From VRUE01 sp963729995 (GTDB lineage Bacteria; Actinomycetota; Thermoleophilia; Solirubrobacterales; 70-9): DNA of 64,000 nucleotides. The position numbers and the translations under genes are program-made. Shown piece by piece: positions 50,921 to 60,004 of the stretch. Where the stretch lies: positions 266,347 through 330,346 of the forward strand of contig CAVSPF010000001.1 in NCBI GenBank assembly GCA_963729995.1, given 5' to 3'. The notes beneath the pieces are model-generated. The model was not told the DNA's origin, made no database searches, and saw only the letters and a program-made list of their open reading frames with translations. Every line of letters begins with the position of its first letter. Within the stretch, counting starts at the first letter, position 1.

Positions 50921-52267
50921 ATGGCGGAGCGGCTCGCTCTATTCATGGATCGCCGAGAGGCCGGCCGTCGCCTCGCCGCTGCGCTGGAGCGTTTCCGCGA
51001 CACCGACCCGATGGTGATCGCCCTGCCGCGCGGCGGAGTGCCGGTCGGCTTCGAGGTCGCGAAGGCGCTCGCGGCCCCGCTCGACATCCTGCTCGTTCGC
51101 AAGCTGGGGGCGCCCTTCAATCCCGAGTACGGGATCGGTGCGATCGCCGAGGGTGGCGTCCGCTTCGTCCGCACGGAGGACGCGGAGCTGATTGGCATCA
51201 GCGACGCGGAGCTGGAGGCCGTCGTCGCCCGCGAGTCGGCGGAGCTGGAGCGGCGGCAGCGGCTCTACCGCGGCGAGCGGGAGCCGCTCTCGGTCAAGGG
51301 GCGGACGGCGCTCCTGGTCGACGACGGGATCGCCACCGGCGGCACCGCGGTGACCGCCGGCCGAGCTCTGAAAGCTCGCGGCGCCACACGCGTGATCCTC
51401 GCGGTTCCCGTCGCCCCCCCGGGGACCGAGGAGCGTCTCGGCGATGACTTCGACGAAGTCGTCTGCCTCTACCAGCCCCACGGCTTCTTCGGCATCGGCC
51501 AGTTCTACATCGACTTCGGACAGCTGGGCGACGAGGAGGTTGTCGAACTGCTGGAGGCCGCCCGTGGGTCAGCGGAAACCGCTGTCAGCCCGGTCGACCC
51601 GCCTCCGGCAACCGAGCGGTCGGTCGAGATCGAAGCGGCTCCGGGGCTGCGTCTGGCCGGCGACCTGCGACTCCCCGAGCGCGCTGCGGGCCTCGTCATC
51701 TTCGCCCACGGCAGTGGCTCCAGCAGGCATAGTCCCCGCAACCGTGAGGTGGCAGAGTCCCTCAACGAGGCGGGGCTGGCGACGCTGCTCTTCGACCTCC
51801 TCAGCACCGAGGAGGAATTCGATCGCGCCAAGGTCTTCGACATCGAGCTGCTCGCTGAGCGTCTGCTCGCCGTCACTCGCTGGGCGCAGGGCGCAGAGGA
51901 GTTGGGGCACCTTCCGATCGGCTACTTCGGCGCCTCGACGGGCGCCGCCGCGGCGCTCCGCGCCGCGGCTCGGATCGGCGGCGAGATCCGTGCCGTGGTC
52001 TCCCGTGGAGGGCGCCCGGACCTCGCGGCCGAGAGCCTCGAAGAGGTTGCCTCACCGACCGTGCTGATCGTCGGCGGAGCCGACTGGCAGGTGCTGGAGC
52101 TGAACGAGCAGGCGGCGAGGTCGCTGCGTTGTGAGCACGAGGTCGCTGTCGTCCCCGGTGCGACCCACCTGTTCGAAGAGCCCGGCGCCCTGGAGCGGGT
52201 CGCGGAGCTGGCTGGCGACTGGCTCTCGCGGCACCTGCGGGTCACACCTCGCAAGGAGGCCCAATGA
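50921..52267 (+). CDS. Phosphoribosyltransferase-alpha/beta hydrolase fusion
   Basis: 448 residues from ATG 50921. Residues 1-215 form a type I PRTase-like domain with VIALPRGGVPVGFEVAKAL, LVRKLGAPFNPEYGIGAIAE and the PRPP loop TALLVDDGIATGGTAVTAG. Residues 235-448 are an alpha/beta hydrolase with VIFAHGSGSSRHSPRNREVA, GYFGASTGAAAAL (nucleophile Ser) and VPGATHLFEEPGALE (catalytic His). Such fusions occur in actinobacteria and proteobacteria without a known substrate. Its stop overlaps the next ATG by 4 bp. Confidence 0.9.
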   Translation: MAERLALFMDRREAGRRLAAALERFRDTDPMVIALPRGGVPVGFEVAKALAAPLDILLVRKLGAPFNPEYGIGAIAEGGVRFVRTEDAELIGISDAELEAVVARESAELERRQRLYRGEREPLSVKGRTALLVDDGIATGGTAVTAGRALKARGATRVILAVPVAPPGTEERLGDDFDEVVCLYQPHGFFGIGQFYIDFGQLGDEEVVELLEAARGSAETAVSPVDPPPATERSVEIEAAPGLRLAGDLRLPERAAGLVIFAHGSGSSRHSPRNREVAESLNEAGLATLLFDLLSTEEEFDRAKVFDIELLAERLLAVTRWAQGAEELGHLPIGYFGASTGAAAALRAAARIGGEIRAVVSRGGRPDLAAESLEEVASPTVLIVGGADWQVLELNEQAARSLRCEHEVAVVPGATHLFEEPGALERVAELAGDWLSRHLRVTPRKEAQ

Positions 52268-52905
52268 CCAAGCTGCGTTTCAACATCGCGATGTCACTCG
52301 ACGGCTATGTCGCCGGCCCGAACCAGAGCGAGGAGAACCCGATCGGGGTGGGGGGCATGCAGCTGCACGAGTGGTTCTTCCCGCTCGCGGTTTTTCGCGA
52401 GATGCACGGCGAGGAGGGCGGCGAGGTCAACGCCAGCACGCCGGTGATGAGGGAGTGCTTCGAGAACGTCGGCGCGACGATCATGGGCCGGAACATGTTC
52501 GGCCCCGTCAGGGGCCCCTGGGGTGACGATCCCTGGCAGGGCTGGTGGGGGGACGACCCTCCCTATCGCCACCCGGTCTTCGTCCTCACCCACCACTTCC
52601 GCGAGCCACTGGAGATGCAGGGAGGGACGACCTTCCACTTCGTCACCGGCGGCATCGAGACCGCGCTCGAGCGGGCGAGGGAGGCCGCCGGCGAAAGGGA
52701 CGTCTCGCTCGCGGGCGGCGCGAGGGTCGCCCAGCAGTACCTCGCCGCGGGGCTCGTCGACGAGATGGAGCTTCACGTCGCTCCGGTCCTCCTCGCCGGC
52801 GGGGAGCGGCTGTTCGACGGCACCGTCGCCGGCTTGAAGCTCGAACAGATTCGCGCGGTCGAGGCACCAGGAGTCGCGCACCTCAAGTACCGCATCGTGC
52901 AGTGA
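52264..52905 (+). CDS. RibD C-terminal/dihydrofolate reductase-like protein
   Basis: 213 residues. LRFNIAMSLDGYVAGPNQSE is the characteristic start of the DUF/RibD_C group, with TIMGRNMFGPVRGPWGDDPW and SLAGGARVAQQYLAAGLVDE for NADPH binding, and MELHVAPVLLAGGERLFDG. It is an NADPH-dependent reductase of unknown substrate, not an authentic FolA. ATGA overlap with the PRTase-hydrolase fusion indicates one operon. Confidence 0.9.
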   Translation: MTKLRFNIAMSLDGYVAGPNQSEENPIGVGGMQLHEWFFPLAVFREMHGEEGGEVNASTPVMRECFENVGATIMGRNMFGPVRGPWGDDPWQGWWGDDPPYRHPVFVLTHHFREPLEMQGGTTFHFVTGGIETALERAREAAGERDVSLAGGARVAQQYLAAGLVDEMELHVAPVLLAGGERLFDGTVAGLKLEQIRAVEAPGVAHLKYRIVQ

Positions 52906-53228
52906 GGGGGCCGGAAGCGCCGCGTGGTTGTGGCGCTGTATTCTGCCGACCAGCGATTAGGCGGTCGGATGGGCTCTATTGCGACTGTGGACTGCATCGC
53001 GGTCTCGTTCATGTGGCGGTGAAGCGCCGAGCCCGTTAAAGCCACGATGAGAGCGAGAACAGCCCAACAACTCCGGACCAGAGGTGTCGCCGCCGATGCT
53101 TCTAGACGAGGGAAGGCGAGCCCAAGCTGAACGCTAACGATTCTACGGCTCCCGAACTTGGCTTTCCCGCTGCCGCAGCGACGGATCCGATCACAGCAGC
53201 CACCGTCGGTGAGGTTGCGCACCTACAG
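52906..53228. other. 323-bp region before the mannosyltransferase-like gene
   Basis: No RNA or repeat is seen. The last 100 bp are open in the frame of the downstream gene from CTG 53127 (LNANDSTAPELGFPAAAA) and could be its true N-terminus, with GGGAAGG 10 nt upstream of that CTG. The rest is unassigned. Confidence 0.45.
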
Positions 53229-54473
53229 TTGAGGGACGAACGCCGGGAGGCGGTGCGCGATGTGCTGGCCGCGTTTTTCTCCTCGCGGGCACTGGTCTGG
53301 GCAGCCGGGATTGCCGCGGTGCTGCTCCTCGGCTGGAGGCCGGACGCCACCGCCCAGCTCGACCATTCGCATCTGACCATGCCGTTCCACCAGACGATCG
53401 GCAACTTCATGATCGCGCCGGGGACGCGCTGGGACTCGGCCTGGTACTTGGGCATCGCCCGGACCGGCTACGTCCTCTCTCCCCAGACCGTCTTCTTCCC
53501 CCTCTACCCGGGGCTGGTCGCCCTTGGCGCCGCTCTCTTCGGACACAGCCTCTACGCGGTCGTCGGGATCGCCATCTCCTGCGCCTGTGCGATCGGAGCC
53601 CTCTACCTGCTGCGTCGGCTGGTCGCGCTCGAGTTCGGCGACGAGCGGATCGCCCACAACACGGTCTGGATCGTCGCCTGGCTGCCGGTCTCCCTGGTGC
53701 TCTCGGCCGTGTACTCCGAGTCGCTGTTCCTGCTCCTCGCGGTCGGCTGCTTCTACGCCGCGCGCCAGGGCCGCTGGGCGCTGGCAGGCCTCGCGGGTGG
53801 GCTCGCCGCGGCGAGCCGCAACGGCGGGATCCTGCTGCTGGTCCCGCTGCTGATCTTCTACCTCTACGGCCCACGGCCCGACCGCGAGCCCGACTGGGCG
53901 GGGGCGGGCTTCCGGCCCCGCTACCGGCCGCGTGGCGACGTCCTCTGGGCCGCTCTCGTGCCGCTGGGCCTGCTCACCTACATGGCCTTTCTGCAGATCG
54001 AAACCGGCAATCCGTTTGATCCGTTCTCCCACCAACTGCACTGGGGCAGGCACTTCATCCCGCTGGCTGGCATCCCGCTCGGGGCGTGGGCCGTGGTTCG
54101 GGCGCTGGTCGCGGCGATTCCGGGTCTGGACCCGCGCCTCGCCGCCCACGTCACCGTGAGCGGGCAGATGCGGCACGTGGTGGAGTTCACCTTCCTCGTC
54201 CTAGCCCTGGCGCTGTTGCGCATCTGCTGGAAGCGACTGCCGCTTTCCTACACCGCCTTCGCGGCGCTCAGCCTCGCGGCGGCGGTCTCGGTGCCGGCAG
54301 GCAACGACCCGCTGAAGTCGCTGCCCCGCTTCACCCTGGTGATGTTCCCGCTGTGGATAGCGCTGGCGCTCTGGGCAACCGAGCGGCGCCGAGTGCGGAC
54401 GGTAATCGCGATCTGCGCACCGCTGCTGGTCATCAACACCTTCCTGTTCGTCAGCTGGACCTGGCCCCCGTAG
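53229..54473 (+). CDS. PIG-V/GT-C-like membrane mannosyltransferase
   Basis: 414 residues, about nine helices. Typical GT-C features: first exterior loop with RWDSAWYLGIARTGYVLSPQ (RWDxxxY, catalytic Asp), FFPLYPGLVALGA, SLVLSAVYSESLFLLLAVGC and AASRNGGILLLVPLL. The family adds mannose from dolichyl/polyprenyl phosphate mannose in glycolipids. TTG 53229 is used here. The frame is open upstream to a possible CTG at 53127, which would add a soluble N-terminus. Confidence 0.88.
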   Translation: MRDERREAVRDVLAAFFSSRALVWAAGIAAVLLLGWRPDATAQLDHSHLTMPFHQTIGNFMIAPGTRWDSAWYLGIARTGYVLSPQTVFFPLYPGLVALGAALFGHSLYAVVGIAISCACAIGALYLLRRLVALEFGDERIAHNTVWIVAWLPVSLVLSAVYSESLFLLLAVGCFYAARQGRWALAGLAGGLAAASRNGGILLLVPLLIFYLYGPRPDREPDWAGAGFRPRYRPRGDVLWAALVPLGLLTYMAFLQIETGNPFDPFSHQLHWGRHFIPLAGIPLGAWAVVRALVAAIPGLDPRLAAHVTVSGQMRHVVEFTFLVLALALLRICWKRLPLSYTAFAALSLAAAVSVPAGNDPLKSLPRFTLVMFPLWIALALWATERRRVRTVIAICAPLLVINTFLFVSWTWPP

Positions 54474-54487
54474 GCACGGACGGAGAG

Positions 54488-54841
54488 ATGGCCCTCGATG
54501 TGCGCGCCAAGCGCGTCTACGATCCGCCCGAGGAGGGCGACGGCTACCGCGTGCTGGTCGACCACGTCTGGCCACGCGGCGTCTCACGCGGGCGCGCCAA
54601 GCTGGACGAGTGGGCCAAGGAGTTGGCGCCCAGCGACGAGCTGCGCAAGTGGTTCGACCACGACCCGGCGCGCTTTGCTGAGTTTCGCTCCCGCTACCGT
54701 GGCGAGCTCGCCGCCCATTCAGAGCGCCTTGGTGAGCTGCGTCACCGCGCCGCAAGCGGCGCGGTGACTGTGCTCTACGCCGCGCGCGACGAAGAGCACA
54801 ACAACGCCGTCGTCCTCACCGAGTTTCTGTGCGATGGCTGA
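54488..54841 (+). CDS. DUF488-family protein
   Basis: 117 residues from ATG 54488. Diagnostic pattern: AKRVYDPPEEGDGYRVLVDH, VWPRGVSRGRAKLDEWAKEL, APSDELRKWFDHDPARFAEF, and VTVLYAARDEEHNNAVVL. The biochemical function of DUF488 proteins is not established. It is the last intact chromosomal gene before tRNA-Ala(CGC). Confidence 0.93.
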   Translation: MALDVRAKRVYDPPEEGDGYRVLVDHVWPRGVSRGRAKLDEWAKELAPSDELRKWFDHDPARFAEFRSRYRGELAAHSERLGELRHRAASGAVTVLYAARDEEHNNAVVLTEFLCDG

Positions 54842-54884
54842 CGCGGAATGCCAGAAGTCCCCGACGTGCAGGAGCTTCTGGGTA

Positions 54885-54957
54885 TGGAGCTAGCCGGACT
54901 CGAACCGGCGACCTCCTGGGTGCGATCCAGGCGCTCTTCCAACTGAGCTATAGCCCC
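54885..54957 (-). tRNA. tRNA-Ala (anticodon CGC)
   Basis: The minus strand reads GGGGCTATAGCTCAGTTGGA at the 5' end. It folds into a full 73-nt cloverleaf: acceptor GGGGCTA/TAGCTCC with discriminator A, anticodon stem CCTGG/CCAGG, loop ATCGCAC (anticodon CGC), and T-arm GCCGG-TTCGAGT-CCGGC. CCA is not encoded. Its 5' half plus about 60 bp of upstream sequence recur at 61599-61697. Confidence 0.95.
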
Positions 54958-55020
54958 GCGAGCGAGCCGCAGGGGGTCGTCCCAGCGGCCTCGCAGGGCA
55001 AGGATACCCGCATGGGCTTT

Positions 55021-55488
55021 GGGTTTCCGCTGGCGTACGACAGATCGGGCATTTCGGCCCCAAGCCTCCTAGTCGCCGTGTGCCGGAGGGCACCGGAGGC
55101 AATGATCTGCCTCAACTCAGCCGCGAGCTTTTGGGGCCTAAGCGACGAGATGCCCGGCTCTGTCCACCTGGCGATCGCGCGCGGCAAGCACCGCCCGCAG
55201 ATCGCCTACCCGCCGACACGGGTCCATGTCTTTGCTGCCGCGATGTTCTCCTTGGGGCGCGTCCTGTGGAGGGTCGAGTCGGGCGAGACGATCGCCATAA
55301 GCTCCAAGGAGCGAACGGTCGTCGACCTTCTGCGGCTTCGCTCGCGGGTGGGACGTGATCTGGCGCTCTCAGCGCTGCGCCGCTACCTGCAGGGTGGTGA
55401 CGCGAAGCCAGGCGAGCTGCTGGCGCTGGCGCGCCGGCTGCGAGTCGGCTCGGTCATGGCCGAGATGATGGAGCCTCTGCTGGCGTGA
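55021..55488 (+). pseudogene. AbiEi-type antitoxin, N-terminally truncated
   Basis: The frame encodes SLLVAVCRRAPEAMICLNSA, ASFWGLSDEMPGSVHLAIAR, SKERTVVDLLRLRSRVGRDL and ALSALRRYLQGGDAKPGELL, the post-HTH portion of AbiEi family antitoxins/transcription factors. The N-terminal winged helix that should precede it is missing. The recognisable sequence begins right after 55020, exactly where the duplicated tRNA upstream flank ends. An ATG at 55012 lies inside that flank. A functional repressor is unlikely. Confidence 0.78.
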
Positions 55489-55540
55489 CCGAACGCACGC
55501 CCCAGCAGGCCTATCTCGACCTGCAGAAACTCGCGTCCCC
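55485..55540 (+). pseudogene. AbiEii-type nucleotidyltransferase toxin, 5' remnant
   Basis: GTG 55485 overlaps the AbiEi stop (GTGA) and encodes VTERTPQQAYLDLQKLAS, the usual opening of the AbiEii/nucleotidyltransferase toxin partner. Homology ends at about 55540, where sequence belonging to the minus-strand YCII/sigma chimera begins. Only the first 18 or so residues survive. Confidence 0.6.
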
Positions 55541-55968
55541 TGGAGCGGCCACTGCGTGGCCGCGGCGAGCATCGCTTCCTGCACCGCGTCCTCGGAGTCG
55601 GCGAAGTCGCCGAAGCGGCGCACGACCGCGGCGAGGACCTGCGGCGCCGCCGAGCCTTTGGCGGCGATCTCGATCGCCCGATCGAGCGAGTCGACGTCGA
55701 CTATCCGGTAACCGGCGAGCAGCTCCTTTGACTCCGGGAACGGGCCGTCGGTGACGACCGGCGCGGCGACGCCGTCGGAGACGACGAACTTGGCCTGCTC
55801 CGGCGCCGTCAGCGCCTGGCCCTCGACGAACTCGCCGCGCTCGGTCAGCTCGTCGTTGAGATCGTGCTGGTAGGCGATGTGGGCCTCGATCTCCTCTGGC
55901 GTCCAGGAGCTCATCGGGGGAATGCTCTCGTCGACCCCGCCGTAGTTCTGCAGCCTCATGAACTTCAT
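55540..55968 (-). pseudogene. YCII-family protein fused to a sigma-factor fragment
   Basis: From ATG 55968 (AAGGAGAAG upstream) the protein starts MKFMRLQNYGGVDESIPP and carries the DGPF/YCII pattern VVTDGPFPESKELLAGYRIV. At AAKGSAAPQ the sequence changes to APQVLAAVVRRFGDFADSED and AVQEAMLAAATQWPLQG, which is the start of the ECF-type sigma factor that usually follows such genes. The two are joined in frame, losing the YCII end and the sigma start. The sigma part is cut at about 55540 by the AbiEii remnant. The frame stays open to 55369 with no meaningful sequence. Confidence 0.75.
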
Positions 55969-56201
55969 CTCGCTTCTCCTTGTCTCGTCGCACCCAGATT
56001 GGCGCGTTCACAGGTAAGTCGGAGCCGCCGCCACATTCTCGACATGCGGTGCGGATGGGGACGGCGCGCTTGCTCCCGCTCGGCCGCACAAGGAAAAGTG
56101 CTTTGCCCGTGGGTCAGACGGCCCATCGTCCGATCGAGGCATCGGTTCGAGGCGAGTTCCTGCGCCGCTGTGCGGCCTGGGGGCGATGCTACGGTTCGTT
56201 T

Positions 56202-56726
56202 GTGTCCCCGCGTTGGCCTCTCAGCCGCATGTTCGCGATCCTTGCGATCGCGTTTGTGGCGACCGGAGTCGCGCAGGCGAAGCTCACCAACTACCACATA
56301 GTGCTTGGTAAATCGATCGGCGCGGTTTCAGTCGGCATGACCCGCGCGCAAGTCGAAGGCCTGCTCGGCCCTGGCCTCGTGATAGGCCGAAAGGGGGTGC
56401 GGGGCGAGCTTTGGTCGAAGCTGGGCCTGACCTTCTTCTTCAAAGGGTCCTCGCGATCTGCGAAGAACTTCGGCGGCGAGACGAGCAACGTCGGCTACGA
56501 GACACCGCAGCACATTCGGGTCACCTCGACCACCGCCGAGGTTGAAGGCGCCTATCCGTCGCTGCATTGCGCCGCCAGCCAAGACAGCAACCCGAACCGT
56601 CCATGGAAGAGCTGCACGCGCCACGGTCCGACCCGGCGCGTCACGATTTTCTACTTCGACGCGCAGGGCGGGGGCGACGTCACCAGGATCGCCGTCGGAG
56701 CAAGCTCGCTCACGTCGATGTCGTAG
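56202..56726 (+). CDS. Small secreted protein with BamE-like motif
   Basis: 174 residues from GTG 56202. Signal peptide is MFAILAIAFVATGVAQA. IGAVSVGMTRAQVEGLLGPG resembles the helix-turn of SmpA/BamE-like domains; the rest (LGLTFFFKGSSRS, IRVTSTTAEVEGAYPSLHC) is a beta-layer with two Cys. Function unknown. It is one of few intact genes in the island. Confidence 0.65.
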   Translation: MSPRWPLSRMFAILAIAFVATGVAQAKLTNYHIVLGKSIGAVSVGMTRAQVEGLLGPGLVIGRKGVRGELWSKLGLTFFFKGSSRSAKNFGGETSNVGYETPQHIRVTSTTAEVEGAYPSLHCAASQDSNPNRPWKSCTRHGPTRRVTIFYFDAQGGGDVTRIAVGASSLTSMS

Positions 56727-56907
56727 CGAGCGTACCTGAGGACTCAGTACCTGCCACGACCCTTTCTGTCCGCCAGGCGATCGCAATACTGCGGCTCGGC
56801 ACGTCAGCCGCTGCCGCCTAGGACGGCTGTCGACGGGCAAGAAGGGGAGAGTGCACTGCCCTCAGCTGAGTGAGTTCTTCTCCCGCTTCATCTTCACCTA
56901 TCTGGCG

Positions 56908-57309
56908 CTAGTCAGCCCACCAATCGCGCTGGCCATCGACGTCTTCGCGCGGAGCCTCGCCGAGATTGGGCGCGCCGATGACGAGGATCTCGAGGCCCTC
57001 CGGCCCGGCCTCGTAGCCTTGCCACGTACCGGGCGGGACGCGCACCGCGTCCCATTCCTTGAGCCCGACGATCTCGTCGTCGAGCTTCATCCGCCCGCTC
57101 CCGCGCAGGACCACGTACACCTCCTCCTGCTTCTTGTGCGTGTGGCCGTACGGAAAGCGATAGTTGGGCGGGACGCGCTGGTAGCTCAGGCCGGATTTCT
57201 CGAGCTCGAGCGCCTCGGTCGCCAAGCGGAACTCCAGGTCCGGCGCGCCGTCGAACCTGGACCCGAGGTCCTCCAGGTCCCCCTTGAGGTTCCTGAGAGT
57301 GAACGGCAC
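56908..57309 (-). CDS. Cupin-domain protein
   Basis: 133 residues. Single cupin with motif 1 YGHTHKKQEEVYVVLRGSGR (His, His, Glu metal ligands) and motif 2 WDAVRVPPGTWQGYEAG, where the usual second-motif His is Trp-Gln, so metal binding may be altered. N-terminus MPFTLRNLKGDLEDLGSRFD. Enzymatic or regulatory role unknown. Confidence 0.88.
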   Translation of the reverse strand: MPFTLRNLKGDLEDLGSRFDGAPDLEFRLATEALELEKSGLSYQRVPPNYRFPYGHTHKKQEEVYVVLRGSGRMKLDDEIVGLKEWDAVRVPPGTWQGYEAGPEGLEILVIGAPNLGEAPREDVDGQRDWWAD

Positions 57310-57537
57310 GGCGCGATCCTATGGCACCCTTGGCTGAGGTCGCCTCGCTTCCACAACGCTCACTTGCGCCTCTGGCCGAATCCCCGATCTCCGTCTACCT
57401 GGCCGGCGTCGGACTCGGCATGGGAGAGCAAGCTGCCGCCGGCCCAGCGGCGCACTCTTGGCTGGCGCGGCAATGCCCAGCCTGCGCGGTTGGAGTGACG
57501 GGGCGGCGCCAGGCATGCGCCCCTACACTGCGCAGGG

Positions 57538-57897
57538 ATGTCCGCCGAGCAGGTCGACAGCTACCTGCGCGATCTCGAGGAGCCGAAGCGCACGACGCTT
57601 CAAGAGCTGCGCCACACAATTCTCGAGATCGTCCCAGAGGCCGAAGAGGGGATCTCATACCGCGTCCCCGCGTTCCGTTTGCACGGCAAGGTAATCGCGG
57701 GATTTGCGGCGTTCAAGAATCACCTGAGTTACCTGCCCTTCAGCGGCTCTGTCCTCGGCCAGCTTGCCGATGAGCTCGACGGCTACACGATGACCAAGAG
57801 CTCGCTGCACTTCCCGATCGACCGCCCCCTGCCGAAGGCGCTTGTCAAGAAATGGATCGCCGTGCGTCTCGCGGATGCAGGTCTGCCCTCGCGCTAA
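57538..57897 (+). CDS. DUF1801-family protein
   Basis: 119 residues. It shows the YdhG/DUF1801 pattern: VDSYLRDLEEPKRTTLQELR, ILEIVPEAEEGISYRVPAFR, VIAGFAAFKNHLSYLPFSGS and LHFPIDRPLPKALVKKWIAV. The fold is known from structural genomics; the function is not. Intact. Confidence 0.9.
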   Translation: MSAEQVDSYLRDLEEPKRTTLQELRHTILEIVPEAEEGISYRVPAFRLHGKVIAGFAAFKNHLSYLPFSGSVLGQLADELDGYTMTKSSLHFPIDRPLPKALVKKWIAVRLADAGLPSR

Positions 57898-58030
57898 GCG
57901 CCGGTTCTCGCCGACTCCGACGGCGAGCAGCTGGTCGATCTGTTCCTCTATCTCCGCCAATGGCACCCCCTTGGAGCGGGCGAAAGAGCGATGGCTGCGC
58001 ACGGCCGGGTGGCTGATACTCTCGGTCCGC

Positions 58031-58665
58031 ATGCGAGGCCGCGGCTCTCGAGCGCCCATAACGCGCACGCGCAGGCGCGCCACGAGGAGCGCCCTGCTTG
58101 TGATGCTCGCGGCGTCGATGGCGCTCCCCACATTCGTGGCCGCGTCTCACAAGAGCTCACCGAGAATCCCGGCCTGCTCGGCTCTGTCGCGCAGCGCAAT
58201 CGCGCATCTGGTGGGGACCGGCCCGCTGGGGCTCATCAAGAGGCCGGCAACCTTTGCGTCTTTACGGGCCAAAGGCCTGGGCACTACAAACCTGCGCTCA
58301 CGATCCAGATCGTCCCCTGGAGCAAGAAACTGTTTTCCGTGGCCGAACGCGACGCCGTGCAATCGGCCACACGGGAACACGAGCAGTTCGGCGTCGTGAG
58401 CAGGGCGCTGAAGGTCGGGAAGAAGGCGTTCTTTGTGTCCGGCACGACGACGAGCGCATCGCTGCCGCCATGTGGCTCTGAAGAAGCGCCAGCGCCGTCG
58501 CCACTGGAAATACGCACCGGCCCGATCTGTGCTGGTGAGCCCGCGCTCACGCACATCACTGTGATTGGGTACGGACCCTCGCCCAGCGGCGTAGAGCTGA
58601 TGGTGTCAGCCGGCGGCGTCGCGCAGCAGGGCGACATATCCTTGATACACGTGATCACCCGGTAA
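58031..58665 (+). pseudogene. Secreted protein gene with frameshift
   Basis: ATG 58031 starts a signal peptide (ALLVMLAASMALPTFVA) and continues ACSALSRSAIAHLVGTGPLG. Near 58240 the sense reading moves to another frame, giving GNLCVFTGQRPGHYKPALTI, QIVPWSKKLFSVAERDA and, to the stop at 58665, LMVSAGGVAQQGDISLIHVI. Together these make one plausible exported protein of about 210 residues. A single indel around GGGCTCATCAAGAGGCC explains it. Family not recognised. Confidence 0.65.
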
Positions 58666-58885
58666 CGATGTCCTCTCCGGCAAGATCCATTGAGCTGCGC
58701 TGGGGTCGCGAGCCCCGGGGCGGCTCGGGCAGGCGATGCTCGGCCGGGCAAGCGTCCTGTCACCTGCCTTCGCGTAGTTGCGAGCGTGTAGGCGGACGCC
58801 GCTCACGTGCCTGCTCGGGACGAGACGCAGGCGTCCGCGCCCGCCACCGAGTTCGCGCTTGCTTTCCGCGGAAGGAAGCCTGTCG

Positions 58886-59044
58886 ATCCGCCAGATAATG
58901 GAGGCGACGCTCTGGCCGCGGGGGGCGCATGGCGCTCTCTCCCATGAGACGGCCCTCGACCTCTACGGGCTCAGCGACGTCAATCCGGCGAAGATCCACA
59001 TCACGGTCCCCCACGGCGTCTGCACCATCGGGCTCGCAAGATAA
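58886..59044 (+). pseudogene. Second AbiEi-type fragment
   Basis: Encodes RQIMEATLWPRGAHGALSHE and TALDLYGLSDVNPAKIHITV, then stops after CTIGLAR. ALSHETALDLxGLSDVNP is characteristic of the middle of AbiEi-like antitoxins. Both the HTH and the C-terminal part are missing. Sequence differs from the 55.0 kb remnant, so it derives from another paralogue. Confidence 0.65.
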
Positions 59045-59341
59045 TCGCCCATCGAGCGCCCGGTCAGCCTCGCCGCCGCCCCCCTGCGCAGGCAGTAGAC
59101 AGCAGTTTTCTTGGCTCCCCGCCAGCGGTACGCAGGCGCCCTGCTCCGCCTATGCCCGGCGTGCGCATTCGGCGCCTGGGCTCTCCTGTACCCGCCGGTT
59201 GCGGGGGCGCTCTGTCGGGCCCTGCGACCTGGTCATCTGAGTAGCGCTCTGTTTGTAGTGCTCGCACTGATCGTAGGCTTCTTTCCGAGAAGTGGCAATG
59301 CCTCCTGACGTGAGAAGCCGACTGCTGACTGCGAGCGTGAC

Positions 59342-59965
59342 TCAGGCGAGCGCTGATCGAATCAGCTCGGCGGCCGCCCTTCCTGCGAGCTCTACGGGCT
59401 CGGTGCTCCGCAGCGCGCGGCTGAGCACGAACGCACCCTCCAGCGCAGCAAGCATCTGGATCACGAGCCGCCGGGCCTCCTTCCGCTGGATACCTTCGGC
59501 CACGAAGCGCTCGGTTCCACCTTAGATCCAGACGTCGAAGACGTCGGCGTACGCCTGGCGCAGCTCCTCGTTGGTGCTCGACACCTCCAGGGCGACCGTC
59601 GCGATCGGGCAGGCGTCGGCGTAGTCGGTCTCGCGCAGCGTCTGCGCGGCGCCGGCGAAGAAGTTGCTGACGCCGGTGACCAAGTCGACGTCGGGTCCGA
59701 CCAACTCGACGAAGAGCAGCCCGTAGAGCGCCCCGGAGCGGCGGATCGTCTCGGCGCCCAGCTCCTCCTTGCCGCCGGGGAAGAAGTGGTAGAGCGAGCC
59801 AAAGGGAGCGCCCGCCTCCTCGACGATCTGCTTGACGCCCGTGCCCATGTAGCCCTGGCGGCGAAACAGCTCCCCGCTCGTCTCCGATTCGATCCTTGGT
59901 ATCGCTTGCCACACGACCTCCTCGTCTCCGACCTTGCTCCAGCGGTCAATGCTAGGTTGTCGCAT
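59342..59965 (-). pseudogene. TetR-family regulator with internal stop
   Basis: From ATG 59965 the HTH region is FRRQGYMGTGVKQIVEEAGA and PFGSLYHFFPGGKEELGAET. The frame stops at TAA (59522-59524) after ADVFDVWI. Without interruption the same frame continues GGTERFVAEGIQRKEARRLV and ALEGAFVLSRALRSTEPVEL to a second stop at 59342, which completes a normal TetR ligand domain. A nonsense change therefore removes the last 60 residues. Divergent from the hydrolase at 60005. Confidence 0.82.
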
Positions 59966-60004
59966 ACTAGAGCGATCTATCAAATCAAGGACAGGGGGTG
60001 AGAG

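Noticed and set aside
59111..59308. Small 65-residue membrane-like ORF
   Set aside because: Lies in remnant DNA, no ribosome site or conserved sequence; hydrophobicity can arise by chance in GC-rich frames.
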